Below, in pieces: positions 26,172-38,100 of a stretch of DNA of 64,000 nucleotides. Both the position numbers and the translations under genes were made by a program. The notes under the pieces are model-generated. The model was not told the origin of the DNA. It did no database searches and worked only from the letters and a program-made list of their open reading frames with translations. This stretch comes from Rhodamnia argentea (lineage: Eukaryota; Streptophyta; Magnoliopsida; Myrtales; Myrtaceae), in assembly GCF_020921035.1 (NCBI RefSeq), contig NC_063160.1, forward strand, positions 19,185,095 to 19,249,094. Reading direction: 5' to 3'. Numbering within the stretch: position 1 is the first letter of the stretch; each line of letters starts with the position of its first letter.

Positions 26172-27578
26172 ATGGATTTGGAAACGGAAAACAGAATAGC
26201 TGCAATTCTTATGAAAGAAGCAGCAGAGTTACGCCGACAAGCTGAGAAAGAAGGTGCACTTGCCTATCTTAGCAAGCCCTCTGTTAGGACTCGGCCCAAT
26301 TCGAGGTTTCTCACTGCAACTGTTCTCGGGGTGCAACAAGGTTAGGCCCATCTTTGTGTATTTAGAGTTGCACATTTTTTCCAAGGCGTGTGATTGGGTC
26401 ACTTAAGAAACATCAAAGTGGACACTTCTGGAGCACGTGTATCGTTTTTATCATTGTGGTTACTGGACCAAGAATGACGCTCTTGAAGGATTTTTCATTT
26501 GTTTGATTGAGGCGCTTTATGTTTGCATGTCATTGCATAGCCGCATGCGCTCTGCCATCTCTGTGTTTCAATACTATCCTCTCTTGTTTTCTATAAGAAT
26601 GTTGCATCTCTCATTATATCCAGCAAGTGAATAATGTAATATTTTCAAGGCGAAGGATGCCATTTTGAGTGTAATTTCTTATGTGTGGTCCCACTGCTAC
26701 TTTTTGACTTAAATCTGAGTGTGCTTTACCTGGATGCATGACAGGCTCTTTGCTTTCTGAATTTTATGTCGTTTCTCATTTGTAACGGCTAGCTCCAATT
26801 TAGCATTCTTTATTGTCTGCTTCAGTTTATAACTTTTTGCTTGCTGTTGCCATGTTCAGCCAATAAAGCTGTGGAAGTGAATGAAATGTGGCGACTGCGT
26901 CAGAAGGAGCTGGAGCTTGATAATCGAGTCAAAGGAAGATCAAGAGATGAGAGCAGCAGTAGGAGGTACCATAAGGATGCCAGTTCTTCGAGGAGCCCCA
27001 GCAATAGGCATGATATAGATGACTACAGTGCTGACCCTTCATGTTCTCAAAGTGAAAGAGCACATGAAAGTCGACATAAAAGAGGAGATGAGGGTTTGGG
27101 TGATGAAGAGATTGAAGAGTTTTTGCACTCAAGGTCGCAGCCTCTCTTTTTTCCTCTCGTCCCCCTCTGAGAACACGTGCATTCTTGATTTTGCTGTGAA
27201 GTGTGTGCTTGTTTGGTTTGGAGAGTGGAAGAAGCAGGCATTGATTCCTAAAACAAATACTATTGTGGATGCAGGGTCAAGCGCGGCAGAGGTGCAATAG
27301 GGTCAAGGATGGATGAAACAGGTCCTTACCTTCCGTCTTGCCCAGGTTCCAAGGAGTTGTCTCCAAGTCCCGAGTTTAGGGAAGCACGTGTAACGTATGG
27401 CCCAGGGAAGCCACATTCACTTATGGCTACTGGATCACCCAAAGAGGACGTTCATAAAGACAGGCATAAGAAGGCGAAGAAGGTCCACTCTAGCTCGAGC
27501 AGAAAGCACTCCAGTAAGCACAGATCTGAAGGTAAGTCTAGCAAAAAAAAGAAACAGAGGAACAATCATAGGAAGTAG
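26172..27578 (+). CDS. Conserved plant protein of unknown function, basic, Ser/Arg-Lys rich, probably nuclear
   Basis: Coding exons 26172-26340, 26860-27133 and 27275-27578 give 248 residues with closed frames. A 5' UTR exon probably ends at 25641 before gtatgt, with an acceptor at 26164-26165, just six bases before the ATG. The N-terminus (about 1-75) is a charged helical region ending VLGVQQANKAVEVNEMWRLR. Then comes a Ser/Arg-rich stretch (about 85-135), a second conserved-looking block (DEEIEEFLHSRVKRGRGAIG, then RMDETGPYLP), and a Lys/Ser tail resembling a nuclear localisation signal (KKKKQRNNHRK). I recognise the pattern as a conserved plant family but not its function. RNA-linked nuclear roles would be a guess from composition only. 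Confidence 0.85.
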
Positions 27579-28934
27579 TTTGGAGATGTAGCAGCTGATG
27601 TGATTATTTAATGCGATTTCCGGTACTATTTTTGGTATGGGATGGGATTAAACCACGGTAATGAGAGTATGTATCTATTGGAACACTTTGCAACGGTGCA
27701 CCGAGATGGCGTGAAGGATGCTTGTTCGCCGTCCTTCTAGTTCTTTTCAGATGATCTCTTTTGATCAGATTTCGTGCTCGAATCTTGTTAAGCTGAGTGT
27801 CATATACTGTACTCATAGCTAGCTTTATGAGTCGAATAAGGATATGAAGCACCGCATATCTCAAAAGATGACTCGGAGTGGATCTTGTAACAATAAGAGC
27901 ATGAAGTGACAAATTTGTCTTAAGGGTTTGAGTTCATTGGCCGACCAAATCGTGTTAGCCGATGAGCATTTGGATATTATTTTTCCTTTTTTTTTCCTTT
28001 CTTCTTTTCATGTTCTGTTTCGTCCTCTTTTTCGCCTATTCCTCTGGTTGCAATCTGATCGTGGCTCCGAGAGAGTATTTGGAGCGCACCCAACTTGGTT
28101 ATGGAGGCTGGGATTGGTCCCTGCATGTTGTGGTTGAAGCACAGATGTTGTGGTTAAGCAAGGGTGGCAATCGAAGCAGACCAAGTGACAGCGCTCAGGA
28201 TCGGCCCGGAGATGGAATTGAAGCTCAAATTGAGCTGGAACAGCTCGGTGGAGCTGGCGAGACTCAGGGGAAGCCGTTGATGCACAGGCTGGATTTTCGG
28301 TTTGAGTCGGCCTCCTTCAGGAAACTGACTTGATTGAGCCGGGCCTGAATCTGGTTGTGACTCTTTGTAGATCCAGCTTCGGCAGAAGTTCAAGGCCGGA
28401 GCAAAGAAACTAACTCTTCAAGCAGTTGGGGAGCTTGAAAATTTGGCAGCAAGATGCCGAAGAAGATTGGAGGTGGCGCAGAGAAAAGAAAAAATAGTTG
28501 ATCTATTGGACGAAAATCCCCTGTCATGGCTTGAAAACTGGCATGTGAGATGCACATGCTTGGTGACCGGCGATAATTTGATCAACCAGACAGTCAGGGA
28601 CCCTTATTTGAGATTAAATTATCACTTCAGATCATTGTTCGAGAAAAAATGCATCTTTTTTTCAGGCCTTTATCTGAAAATTCCTAAAAGTGGGAAGGCT
28701 TCTGTTGAGGGATGTCGTGGGCCATGGAAGCTCCGGGCCATATTTCCTATTGCGTGTCCAAAAGAAAGGAGATGACATATCGTGGAGGAGCCAGTCCAGG
28801 ATGGCCTTGCACTTCTCTATCTTGAAAAGGTCTTCAAGGAATCAACTTGATTGGCAAAAAGATCTCGAAAACTGCGTTTTTACCGTCAGCAATTCTTTGC
28901 AAGAAGATTTTTCGATTATTGACAGATTATTTTT
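27579..28934 (+). other. Intergenic with unassigned open frames (27962-28333, 28443-28775)
   Basis: Two adjacent plus-strand frames of 123 and 110 codons, plus an open stretch just before the second (QLRQKFKAGAKKLTLQAV type), have moderately gene-like composition but match no family I recognise. They may be parts of a decayed gene. No splice pattern joining them was convincing. Confidence 0.3.
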
Positions 28935-29510
28935 GTAAGGGATAATTATTCTCCGCATTTTAACTCAATTTACAATATCGTTCCTAAATTTTAGCTCAAT
29001 GTACGATATCATCTCTACACTTTATTCAATGCGATCCTTAAATTTTTTTGTATATGTTCAATTTAATTCCTAGAATATACGAAAATATTCAATGATATTT
29101 TTTCATTTATTCAAGTTGACGGAATTTGCTGATTTGATTTTTCAATCCGATAAGTTTGAATTGAGATATTCGACTCAAATTAAAATATAATAATCAACAT
29201 CGTCAAATAACATGTTTGATCATTTTTAAAATGAACAAATTAAAAAAACTAAATTATATTTTTTTAAATCGAGTTAAATATCTTAGCATTTTTGTCCACC
29301 GTTCAAAGATACGAAATTGGAAGCCAAATCAGCAAATTTCATAAACTTGAATTAAGGGAACGACTAAATTAAACATTTTCATATAATCCAAAAACAAAAT
29401 TGAAGATGTATCAAAAATTTATAAATCACATTATATATTGAGCTAAAATTCAAAAACGATATTACACGTCCTGCCAAAGTTCAGATACCATGTGTGTCAA
29501 TTTTTTCTTT
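28935..29510. mobile_element. Foldback element, second family
   Basis: The left arm 'tatcgttcctaaattttagc' followed by 'tcaat.ta..atatcat' (from about 28975) pairs with the right arm ending near 29465. Further pairing blocks include 'gaatttgctgatttg' on the left and its complement on the right. The arms are about 250 bp and diverged, with no coding capacity. The unit sequence differs from the 14989 family. Confidence 0.65.
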
Positions 29511-30028
29511 TTGCAATATAACTTCAAGCAAGAGTATCTTCCTCGGCTAAACAGTTACCAACAGCAAAATGAGATACGAAGAGTTTAATAACTTAAAAAG
29601 GAAGCGTAGAGAGGAGAAACCCGACTTGGTTGAACCAGTTCCAATGCTTGAAAGCTGACAAACAAACGATGCAACAGGTCGACAAAACAAGTGCCGCTCA
29701 CGGGGCAATCAAGTCAGTTCAAGTAATTATGACGCAACAACGCTTCATCTTCCGTGCAATACAACTTCAATAAAAGCAAGACCTAACCACAAAGCGTAAG
29801 ATTATACCAATTGTCTTGCCCACTTCCCTGCAATTGATATACAACTCACGCAATACTATTTTCAAGTCCACAATCCTCTCTCCCTTCGATATGATACATA
29901 TTCAAAAATTCGTAGCTTTTCTTAGTCCTTTTGGTATACCTACACCAGTACACGTAATACCACATACATTGAAATGATATGAAAATTGTCTAGGATGCAC
30001 AGCATGTTGCTATGCATGGGATCCGATG
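29511..30028. other. 3' flank of the first DUF21/CBS gene
   Basis: AT-rich, no gene. Presumed 3' UTR/terminator of the minus-strand gene ending at 30029, and spacer. Confidence 0.5.
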
Positions 30029-33000
30029 TTATGACTCTTCAAATTGGTGATCTGTCTCATCAAAGATCTCCTCCTGAAGAATGCCACAAAGGAATATGTC
30101 AGATACGAGGTAATTCATGGATATATTGTTTACAATGCAAGCGACAATTGAAATATATGAGACCTGTAGCAGTTCTTCTATGACATCTTCCATGGTTATT
30201 ATGCCCACTGCTTCGTCTTCTTCGGCGAGCTTTGGAAGAGGAGTTCCATCTATTTGTAGGATATCTGCATACATGTAATTTGTCCACTTTTTGCTCCTTG
30301 GATTTCCCTTGAGCGAGTCATTTGAGTTGGGGAAGCTCTTCCACTTTTGCAGAGATCTCTTGCTTTTCAATTTCTTCTCTTGCGGAGTTTTTTCACCATC
30401 AATGTCCACCTTGACATCTTTCACAGTACCTATTCAAAGATAAGTTGCAAATTCAAGTTAAGTTGACAGAAGACTAACAACAGGAAAATTCTCATGTGGG
30501 CGTTGTAAATTGGAACTTACTATCGACCGGGCTCTTGTCAGTAGACTGCTCTGTTGTCTGATCACGCTGTCTCACAACAACGGCCATATGGCTGTGACCT
30601 TTCTGAAACTCATTTAATATCTCGTATAGAGGCATCGTTTCTCGAACCCTTCGGTCATAGCATAAAAAGACGAGCGATCATCAATATGACAGCTAATCTC
30701 GTGAACCACTCTGTTAGTAAATTATAAACAATCAATCCATAGAAATGTAACCTTGGAATTTTCCGAATGGTAACATCTTTCACTGGCACTTCATCTTCTG
30801 GGTGAATGGTCAGCAAATTCTTCACCTAAATGACAGGCATATTACGTCTTCCTCAAAAGTTGTATGTCAAATAAAATGAGAACTGACATTGTCCGATTGC
30901 AATATTATACTCTAGAGGCAAGGTATTTAAAGTCTATTAAAATGCCGAATAAAACTGGTCACATCATCAAGCATCTCTCAACTATAATCAAGTCGCCAAT
31001 CACTTCACAATTGCATCAAATGTGAAAAGCAGGAGACACGTAAATCATTATCATTCAATATATTCTTGTAAAAAGAAAGAAACACGAAAATAGAAGTTTC
31101 TTGTAGATACCAGAATCAATCCTATTATGTTCGTAGGCTGCTCATAGAAAACCGGCACTCTGCTGTGTCCTTTCTCCAAAACCAAGTTCATCAAATCCCT
31201 GTGTCATAACAAGTCCCAAGATTCAAGCCACAAAAAGAGTGCTAAAAAAATATAATGCACTAAAAACAGCAGCGCACCGATCGAGCTTCGCATTGATGTC
31301 GATGGAAAATGTATCGGATATAGGAGACATGGCATCACGAGCAGTCTTTTCAGAAAGTTCAAGTGCTCCAGCAATAATAGTTGTTTCATCATGTGTCAAT
31401 TCTCCCCCCTTTCCAGCCTGTACGTGGAGGGTAAAAAGCATAGGTTATAAGCACCATCATCCAACAAATAAACAAGCTTCATTTGCTCACATCCAAATAA
31501 CAAAGCAACTCAAGAAGGAAACACTGAAAGATATATACCTCATTTCCATGAAAGTCGACAAGGGTTTTAAGCTCTGCTCTGCGGAAGAGAGCTACATGTC
31601 CATGACCAAGTAGAAAGTCTAATAACTGGAAGCAAAGAAGAAACAAAAAGGATGCTGAGCAAGTAAGCCAAAGTAGCTAATAGAAAGCAACTTTCCTAAA
31701 CCCTACAATGACCACCTTGCTGATTGGATATGCAATGGGAAAGCAGATCCAAACAAGAACACGCACAGCTGGAGCCACGGCTGCACCAATTGCCAAACCA
31801 TACCGAGAACAAATAGATTGCGGAATTATCTGTTTCATGAAGCAAATGAAAAAGGCCAGCAGTCAAACCAACAGATAAATATCACCTTAGAACTCTAATA
31901 CCAACAAAAAACGAGATGCAGACTCCATGCATGCATTATAAGTGATAAGAGGGGAAGACGTCATCTAATGCAGCAGACTAACACCCCAAAGTTGCACTAC
32001 CAAAATATTTCTCGTGACAGAAGAATTTGAGATGATATTTCCCCCAAAACGTAAATAACCCCATTGTCCACCAAACATTCTTTTCCTATTATGAAGAATG
32101 GATGTTCCTCCAACCACATAAGAATTGATTCCCAACCTCTCCAAACAGAAGGATCAAGGTCACTGATATCAGGATAGCACCCCAAGCTGAAAGTAAACCG
32201 TCAAGAAAAATAGGAAGGGCCTGAAAGAGAAGAAAAGGCACGTGAGAGTAGGCAACCAAAGAATCATAGTATATACATACAAATTATTGGAATTTACCTC
32301 CATTGCAGCAGCATTGCATATCAGTAACGTGCAAAGCAGAAGATGTTGATTTTTTACAACTGGCAGTATCTTGGCTATTAAAAAGCATAAGCAGAATTAG
32401 AAAAATGTGTATAGAATCAACATAGTTGTACCACAACAAATCATAATAGAATGGGAATAGACAAAGAGGATTAATTGAAAAGTAATCGCAATATAGCTAG
32501 TTGAGAAGAGTCTTTCCAACTACTGACCGTGACAAACTGGATAGCAAGTATGCCAACTACTGCCACTCCCAATATCCAAAACTGACTGCCCACAACTTGT
32601 CATTATCAACGCATTTCATTCTTTACAAAGTCTTACTACCTACAAATGGTTTACATGGTTCTTGAGATCCCAACCATTTTCCTTTGTACTTTCTGGTAAG
32701 TGCTTTCTACCATTTTCAAGTCAACCGCACTGGAGGCAAGCATGTGAACCCTCGCATATGTTGATCATCAGCCCTTCCAATTCAAATTTGTCCATTGCTA
32801 CATTTATTTTCTACCTATTGTCAGTGGTCGCAACAGAGCATGAAGTGACCGAAATTAGCTCTCAATCAGCTGGTAATTGTGATTACAAACTTGCATCTTT
32901 TAGCCATCCAGTTGTGCCAAGGCTGCATCGCAATGTTTGCGTTGGTACTTGCCAACTGCAAATTCATAAAACTTAAGTACTTTGCAGAAGCAGCAATCTC

Positions 33001-34162
33001 ATTTTATGTGTGAAGATACCATATCCAGAAGCATACACATCAAACTTGTAGTGGAAAAGCTCTAATGCTAAGATCCAGCACATGCCCATTTTCTACCCCA
33101 TGAAATCTCGCTAATACTGGAGGAAAGGACCTACAATCCTTCAGCTTAGAGAGTTGAACTCTAGCACCGACATTCCTTCCCTTTGTTTCTGTATAAAATT
33201 CTTAGGGGTTATATCGACCCATCACCGTGGCCAAGAAAAAGGACCAAATCCTCCCTCAATGAGTACCCTACATCACAGAATATTTGATAGATGCATCAAG
33301 GGAACAAATAACTGATTTCGAGCTGCCTAGTACAAAGGAAGATCCAGCTTGAATGGGAGCAAAAGTATTGGCAGCACCCGACATAACTACAAGCCCATGC
33401 TGCCAAATGATACCGGTACCACCATTTTGTCGTGTATTCACCATACTACACTTATTCACATTTTAACCAAGTGATGTTACATGTTTTAACGGTACGCTCT
33501 GGTTTGAACGGGGAAAGAGCAATAGAAGTCCCCTGCCCGTACCCAGAGCTTTTTCATGCTTTGTCACATGTTACAACACAAACAGACATTTTGCTACAGA
33601 TCTCGTTAATCAGGCGACTCAACATCATGATTCACCATAGATAGTTGAAGAATGAAGACATAAGAGTTCATTTGAGGATAGCAAAGCGTTAGGAGGCGTG
33701 GCAGTTGACTGGACTTCTAGGGGTAAACCACTGTTTAGGTGCAGGGCGCGGGCGCTAAGTTTTGCAACTAACAGTTGCATGAGAAGACTGAATCTCATCG
33801 ATCAGAATTCCACAACTTGCTGCTTTCTAAATAAAGCCCCGAGTTACGAACTTCAATTATTTAAAAGCTCTCGAGAGGTGTTGACGAGAAATCTGGTAAG
33901 GCAGACTTGGCAAGAACTTGTAGTTCGATCGCGATTATGACATCAACCAAGAGAAAACCCTATCAATTGAGCGACAACACACACCTGCGTGCTTCCGATC
34001 CTTAGGCGTGCCGGACTGGGCAAGAACCTCAAGATCGACGAGACTCATGGACATAAGCCCCAGGGTGAGGCCAGACATGCATCCAGCAAACACCACCAGC
34101 AACACCACGATCAATATGTGGATGAAGAAGTTGGACTCGCAGCACACGTAGTGCGCGGCCAT
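30029..34162 (-). CDS. DUF21 + CBS-pair membrane protein (CNNM/CorC-like; plant MGR family), copy A
   Basis: Probable Mg2+ or divalent-cation transport/homeostasis protein by homology to CNNM/CorC; the membrane it sits in cannot be read from sequence. Eleven exons: 34162-33985, 32374-32298, 32220-32137, 31829-31716, 31625-31539, 31417-31278, 31198-31111, 30825-30752, 30648-30521, 30429-30164, 30073-30029. Frames close to 426 residues. DUF21 covers about 10-180 with four hydrophobic helices ([57 protein letters not shown]). CBS 1 ([14 protein letters not shown]..) and CBS 2 ([18 protein letters not shown]) follow, split by a basic linker. The start was chosen by comparison with copy B; the frame is open upstream to 34570, so an N-terminal extension cannot be excluded. 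Tandem paralogue of 35117-39781. Confidence 0.93.
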
Positions 34163-34375
34163 CCGAACACTCTCTCTCCTCTGCGATTCCCGCCGCCCCC
34201 CGCAACTTGTAGCTCGACGCTTTTCCAAAAGAAAAGAAGAAAACCCTCGGTCGGTGTCAGAGAAGGGACGAGCGAAGCCGCTCAACCGTCTCCATGGCCC
34301 AGAATTTCGCTCCAAAGTACGGAAACACGCTCTCCGCAGACCAATAGTATTTACGAGGTTCCCGGAGATAGCAAC

Positions 34376-34424
34376 GCCCTCCTCCTCCTCCACATCCACC
34401 TCCTCCTTCTTCGGCGGTGATCCG

Positions 34425-34469
<45 letters not shown>
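34376..34469. repeat. CTC, GC and GA microsatellites in the copy A 5' region
   Basis: A cluster of (CTC)n near 34377-34407, (GC)n at 34424-34438 and (GA)n at 34439-34469 lies 215-310 bp upstream of the copy A start codon, probably in the 5' UTR or core promoter. Copy B has only short CTT and GA tracts in the same place. Confidence 0.8.
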
Positions 34470-34473
<4 letters not shown>

Positions 34474-34570
34474 CGGCAATGACAGGTGACCGAGGGAGAC
34501 GGGGGGCAAAACAGAACCATTTGGGGTTGGTGGATCCAGTCCCGTCATTTCTTGAAATTAATATTTTCAC

Positions 34571-35116
34571 CGCTTTACAAACTACTCCCGATCATTAATT
34601 ATTGGAAATCGGACCAACCCGGTTGCCCGGATCTTGAAACAGCTGGCAAAGTGAGGGGGAAATTAAAGGACAAGAGCCGTGCTGTTGGCGTAATGGTCTT
34701 GGTCCTGGCCCTTTTGCTTTACGTCGCGCCGTTTGCTAATTAATTATTTGTAATCACGTCCACCGCATTTTGACCAGACACCTTAATCCTGTTGAATCCT
34801 AGGACACTTTTGGGGCCCACACGAAGGTTACTAATAATACAAAAAAAAACAAACAAACAAACATGAGAAACGATAAACTTGTCAAGTAAGTGCAATAAGA
34901 ATCTCTATTCACACTAATCTTAAAAAATAAAATAAAAAATCGAAAAGAGTTTGAAATTGATGACCCTTTTACCTGTAGACTAAAGCCAGTATCAAGAGAA
35001 ATAAAAAAAACTTCCCTTGATTAATGCGTTTTTTTATTTAAAAAAAAAAAACCTCCTCGGAACGGTAAAAACAAATGAAGTAATAACACTTGCTAGAAAA
35101 CTGTTTAGGACTGTCA
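34571..35116. other. Spacer between the two DUF21/CBS genes
   Basis: Promoter side of copy A and 3' flank of copy B. AT-rich with poly-A runs; no gene. Confidence 0.5.
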
Positions 35117-38100
35117 TTAATCTTCAAAATGATGATCTGTCTCATCAAAGATCTCCTCCTGAAAGAATACCAGGGAAGGGATGATATGTCAGAAACGAAG
35201 GTAATTCATGCATATCCTGTTTAGAATTTGCAAATGCATGATACCTGCAGCAGTTCTTCTATGACATCTTCCATGGTTATTATGCCCACCGCTTCTTCTT
35301 CCTCGGCGAGCTGTGGAAGAGGACTCCCATCTATCTGCAGGATATCTGCGTACATGTAATTTGTCCACTTCTTGCTCCTTGACTTTCTCTTGAACGAGTT
35401 GGGGAAGCTCTTCCATTTTTGCAGAGATCTCTTGCTTTTCAGTATCTTCTCTTGCAGGGTCTTTTCGCCATCGATGTCTACCTTGACATCTCTCGCGGTA
35501 GCTATTTAAAGACCAGAAAGACGGAAAAATGTTTCGAATTCCAGTTAAATTTGAGATAAGACTAACAACGGGAACATTCTCAAGCGGCGCCGTGAATTGG
35601 AACTTACTATCGACAGGGCTCTTGTCAGCAGACTGATCTGGGGTCTCGTTAGGCTGTCTCACAACAACAGCCATGTGGCTGTGACCTTTCTGGAACTCAT
35701 TTAGTAGGTCGTATAGAGGTATTGATTCTGGAACCCTTTGGTCATAGCATGAAAAGACGAGCTATAAGTAACATGACAGCCATACCGATGAACCTCTCTG
35801 CTAGCAAATTTCAAACAATCGCTCCATGGGAATGAACCTTGGAATTTTCCGAATGGTCACATTCTTCACTGGTTCTTCATCTTCTGGGTGGATGGTCAGC
35901 AAATTCTTCACCTATATGACAGGCATATTGCATCTTTTTTTAAGAAAGTTGTTCATTAAATAGAACAGCAAGTGACATTGTTTGATTGCAACATTATCCT
36001 TCCTACACCATGAGATTAGAGTCAAGGCATTCAAAGTCTGTTAAAATGCGGAATAATACTCGTCACATTATCAAGCATCTCTCAAACATAACAAAGTCGT
36101 GGATCATTTCACAATTGCAACAAATCTGAGAAGGATGAGACAAATATCATCATCATTTGGCCTGATCTTATGAAATGAAACACGAAAATAAAAGTTTTAC
36201 TGGTGGATACCAAAATCAATCCAATTATGTTGGTAGGCTGCTCACAGAACACCGGCACTCTGCTGTGCCCTTTCTCCAGAACCAAGTTCATCAAATCCCT
36301 GTGTCATGACAAGTAAGTCCCCAGATTCAAAACCACAGAAAGAGTGCTAAAAGAAATCTAATGCAGTGAAAACAGCATGGCAACCGGTCGAGCTTGGCCT
36401 TGATGTCGATGGCGAATGTATCGGATATAGGAGTCATGGCATCGTGAGCTGTCTTTTCAGAAAGTTCAAGTGCTCCAGCAATAATCGTGGTTTCATCATG
36501 CGTCAATTCTCCCCCCTTTCCAGCCTGTATGTGGAAGGAAGGTAAGGGATAGCATAGGGTATAAGCACTATCATCCAACAAATAAACTAGCTTGAATTGC
36601 TCTCATCCAGATAACAAAGTAACTCGAGAAGGAAACACTGCGAGATATATACCTCATTTCCATGCATGTCTACAAGGGTTTTAAGCTCAGCTCTGCGAAA
36701 GAGAGCTACACGGTCATGACCCAAGAGAAAGTCTAACACCTGAAAGCAAAGAAGAAACAAAAAGGATGCTGAGCGAGTAAGCCAAAGCAGTTAATAGAAA
36801 GCGACTTTTCTAAACCCTACAAGAACCACCTTGCTGATTGGATATGCAACAGGAAAGCACATCCAAAGAAGAACACGTACAACTGGAGCCACAGTTGCAC
36901 CAATGGCCAAACCATGTCGAGAACAAACAGACTGCGGCATTATCTGTTTCATGGAGCAAGTGGAATTGACTAGTTAGTACTATCACATTAAAACTGTAAT
37001 GCCAACAAAAATCGAGATGCATCCTTCGTGTGCATTCTAATTGATAGAGTAGAAGACCTCATCTGAATCGGCAGACTACCCCCCCAAAATTGCACTACCA
37101 AAAATTCTCGTGACAGAAGAATTTGACCTTATATTTCCCCCACATGCTAATCTAAGTCAATGGTACACCAAACATTCTTCGCCCACTATGAAGAGCGGAT
37201 GTTACTCCAAGCATATGAGAAGCGATTTCCCACCTCTCCAAACAGAAGTATCAAGGTCACTGAGATCAGGATAGCGACCCAAGCATTAACTAAACGGTCA
37301 AGAAAAATAGGAAGTGCCTGGAGATGAAGAAGAAAAGGCACATGAGACATAAGCAACCATAAAATCAGAGTTTTTATTTATATACAAATTATTGGAATTT
37401 ACCTCCATTGCAGCAGCATTGCATATCAGTAATGTGCAAAGCAGCAGATGTTGATTTTTGACAACTGGCAGTATCTTGGCTATAAAACAGCATAAGTGGA
37501 ATTGGAAGAATGCATATGGAATCAACAAAGTTGTAACCCAACTCATAATAGAATGGGAATAGAAGGAGAGGAATCAGTTGAAAAATAATCGCAATATAGC
37601 CGCTAGTTGACAAGAGTCTCTTCAACTACTGATTGTCACAAACTGGATAGCAAGTATGCCAATCTTTGCCACTCCCAATAACCGAAACTTACCACCCAAC
37701 TTGTTATCATCAATGGATTTCATTCTTTACAAAGTCTTACCATCTACAAATTGTTTACATGATTCTTAAAATGCCAACCATTTTCCTTTGTTCTTTCTGG
37801 TAAGTGATTTCTACCATTTTCAAATCAACCACACTGAATGCAAGCATGTGGACCATCGCATATCTTGATCATCGGCCCTTCCAAATCAAATTTGCTCATC
37901 GCTAGATTTATTTTCTAATAATCGTCAATGATGACAACAGAGCACAATCCAAATAAGTCACCCAAATTAGCTGGTAATCGTAATTACAAACTTGTATCTT
38001 TTGGCCATGTGGTTGCGCCAAGGTCTACCATCAATGACAATGTCTGCATTAATACTTGCCAACTCAAGCTCATATCTAAGGATAACTTCAGCATTTTGCA

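Noticed and set aside
34163..34570. N-terminal extension of DUF21/CBS copy A (frame open to 34570)
   Set aside because: The extra sequence is microsatellite-encoded Ser-Leu and Arg-Ala, and copy B lacks it; the family starts at MAA..CC.
34254..34598. Plus-strand frame over the GA/GC microsatellites
   Set aside because: Low-complexity shadow opposite the 5' region of the DUF21/CBS copy A gene.
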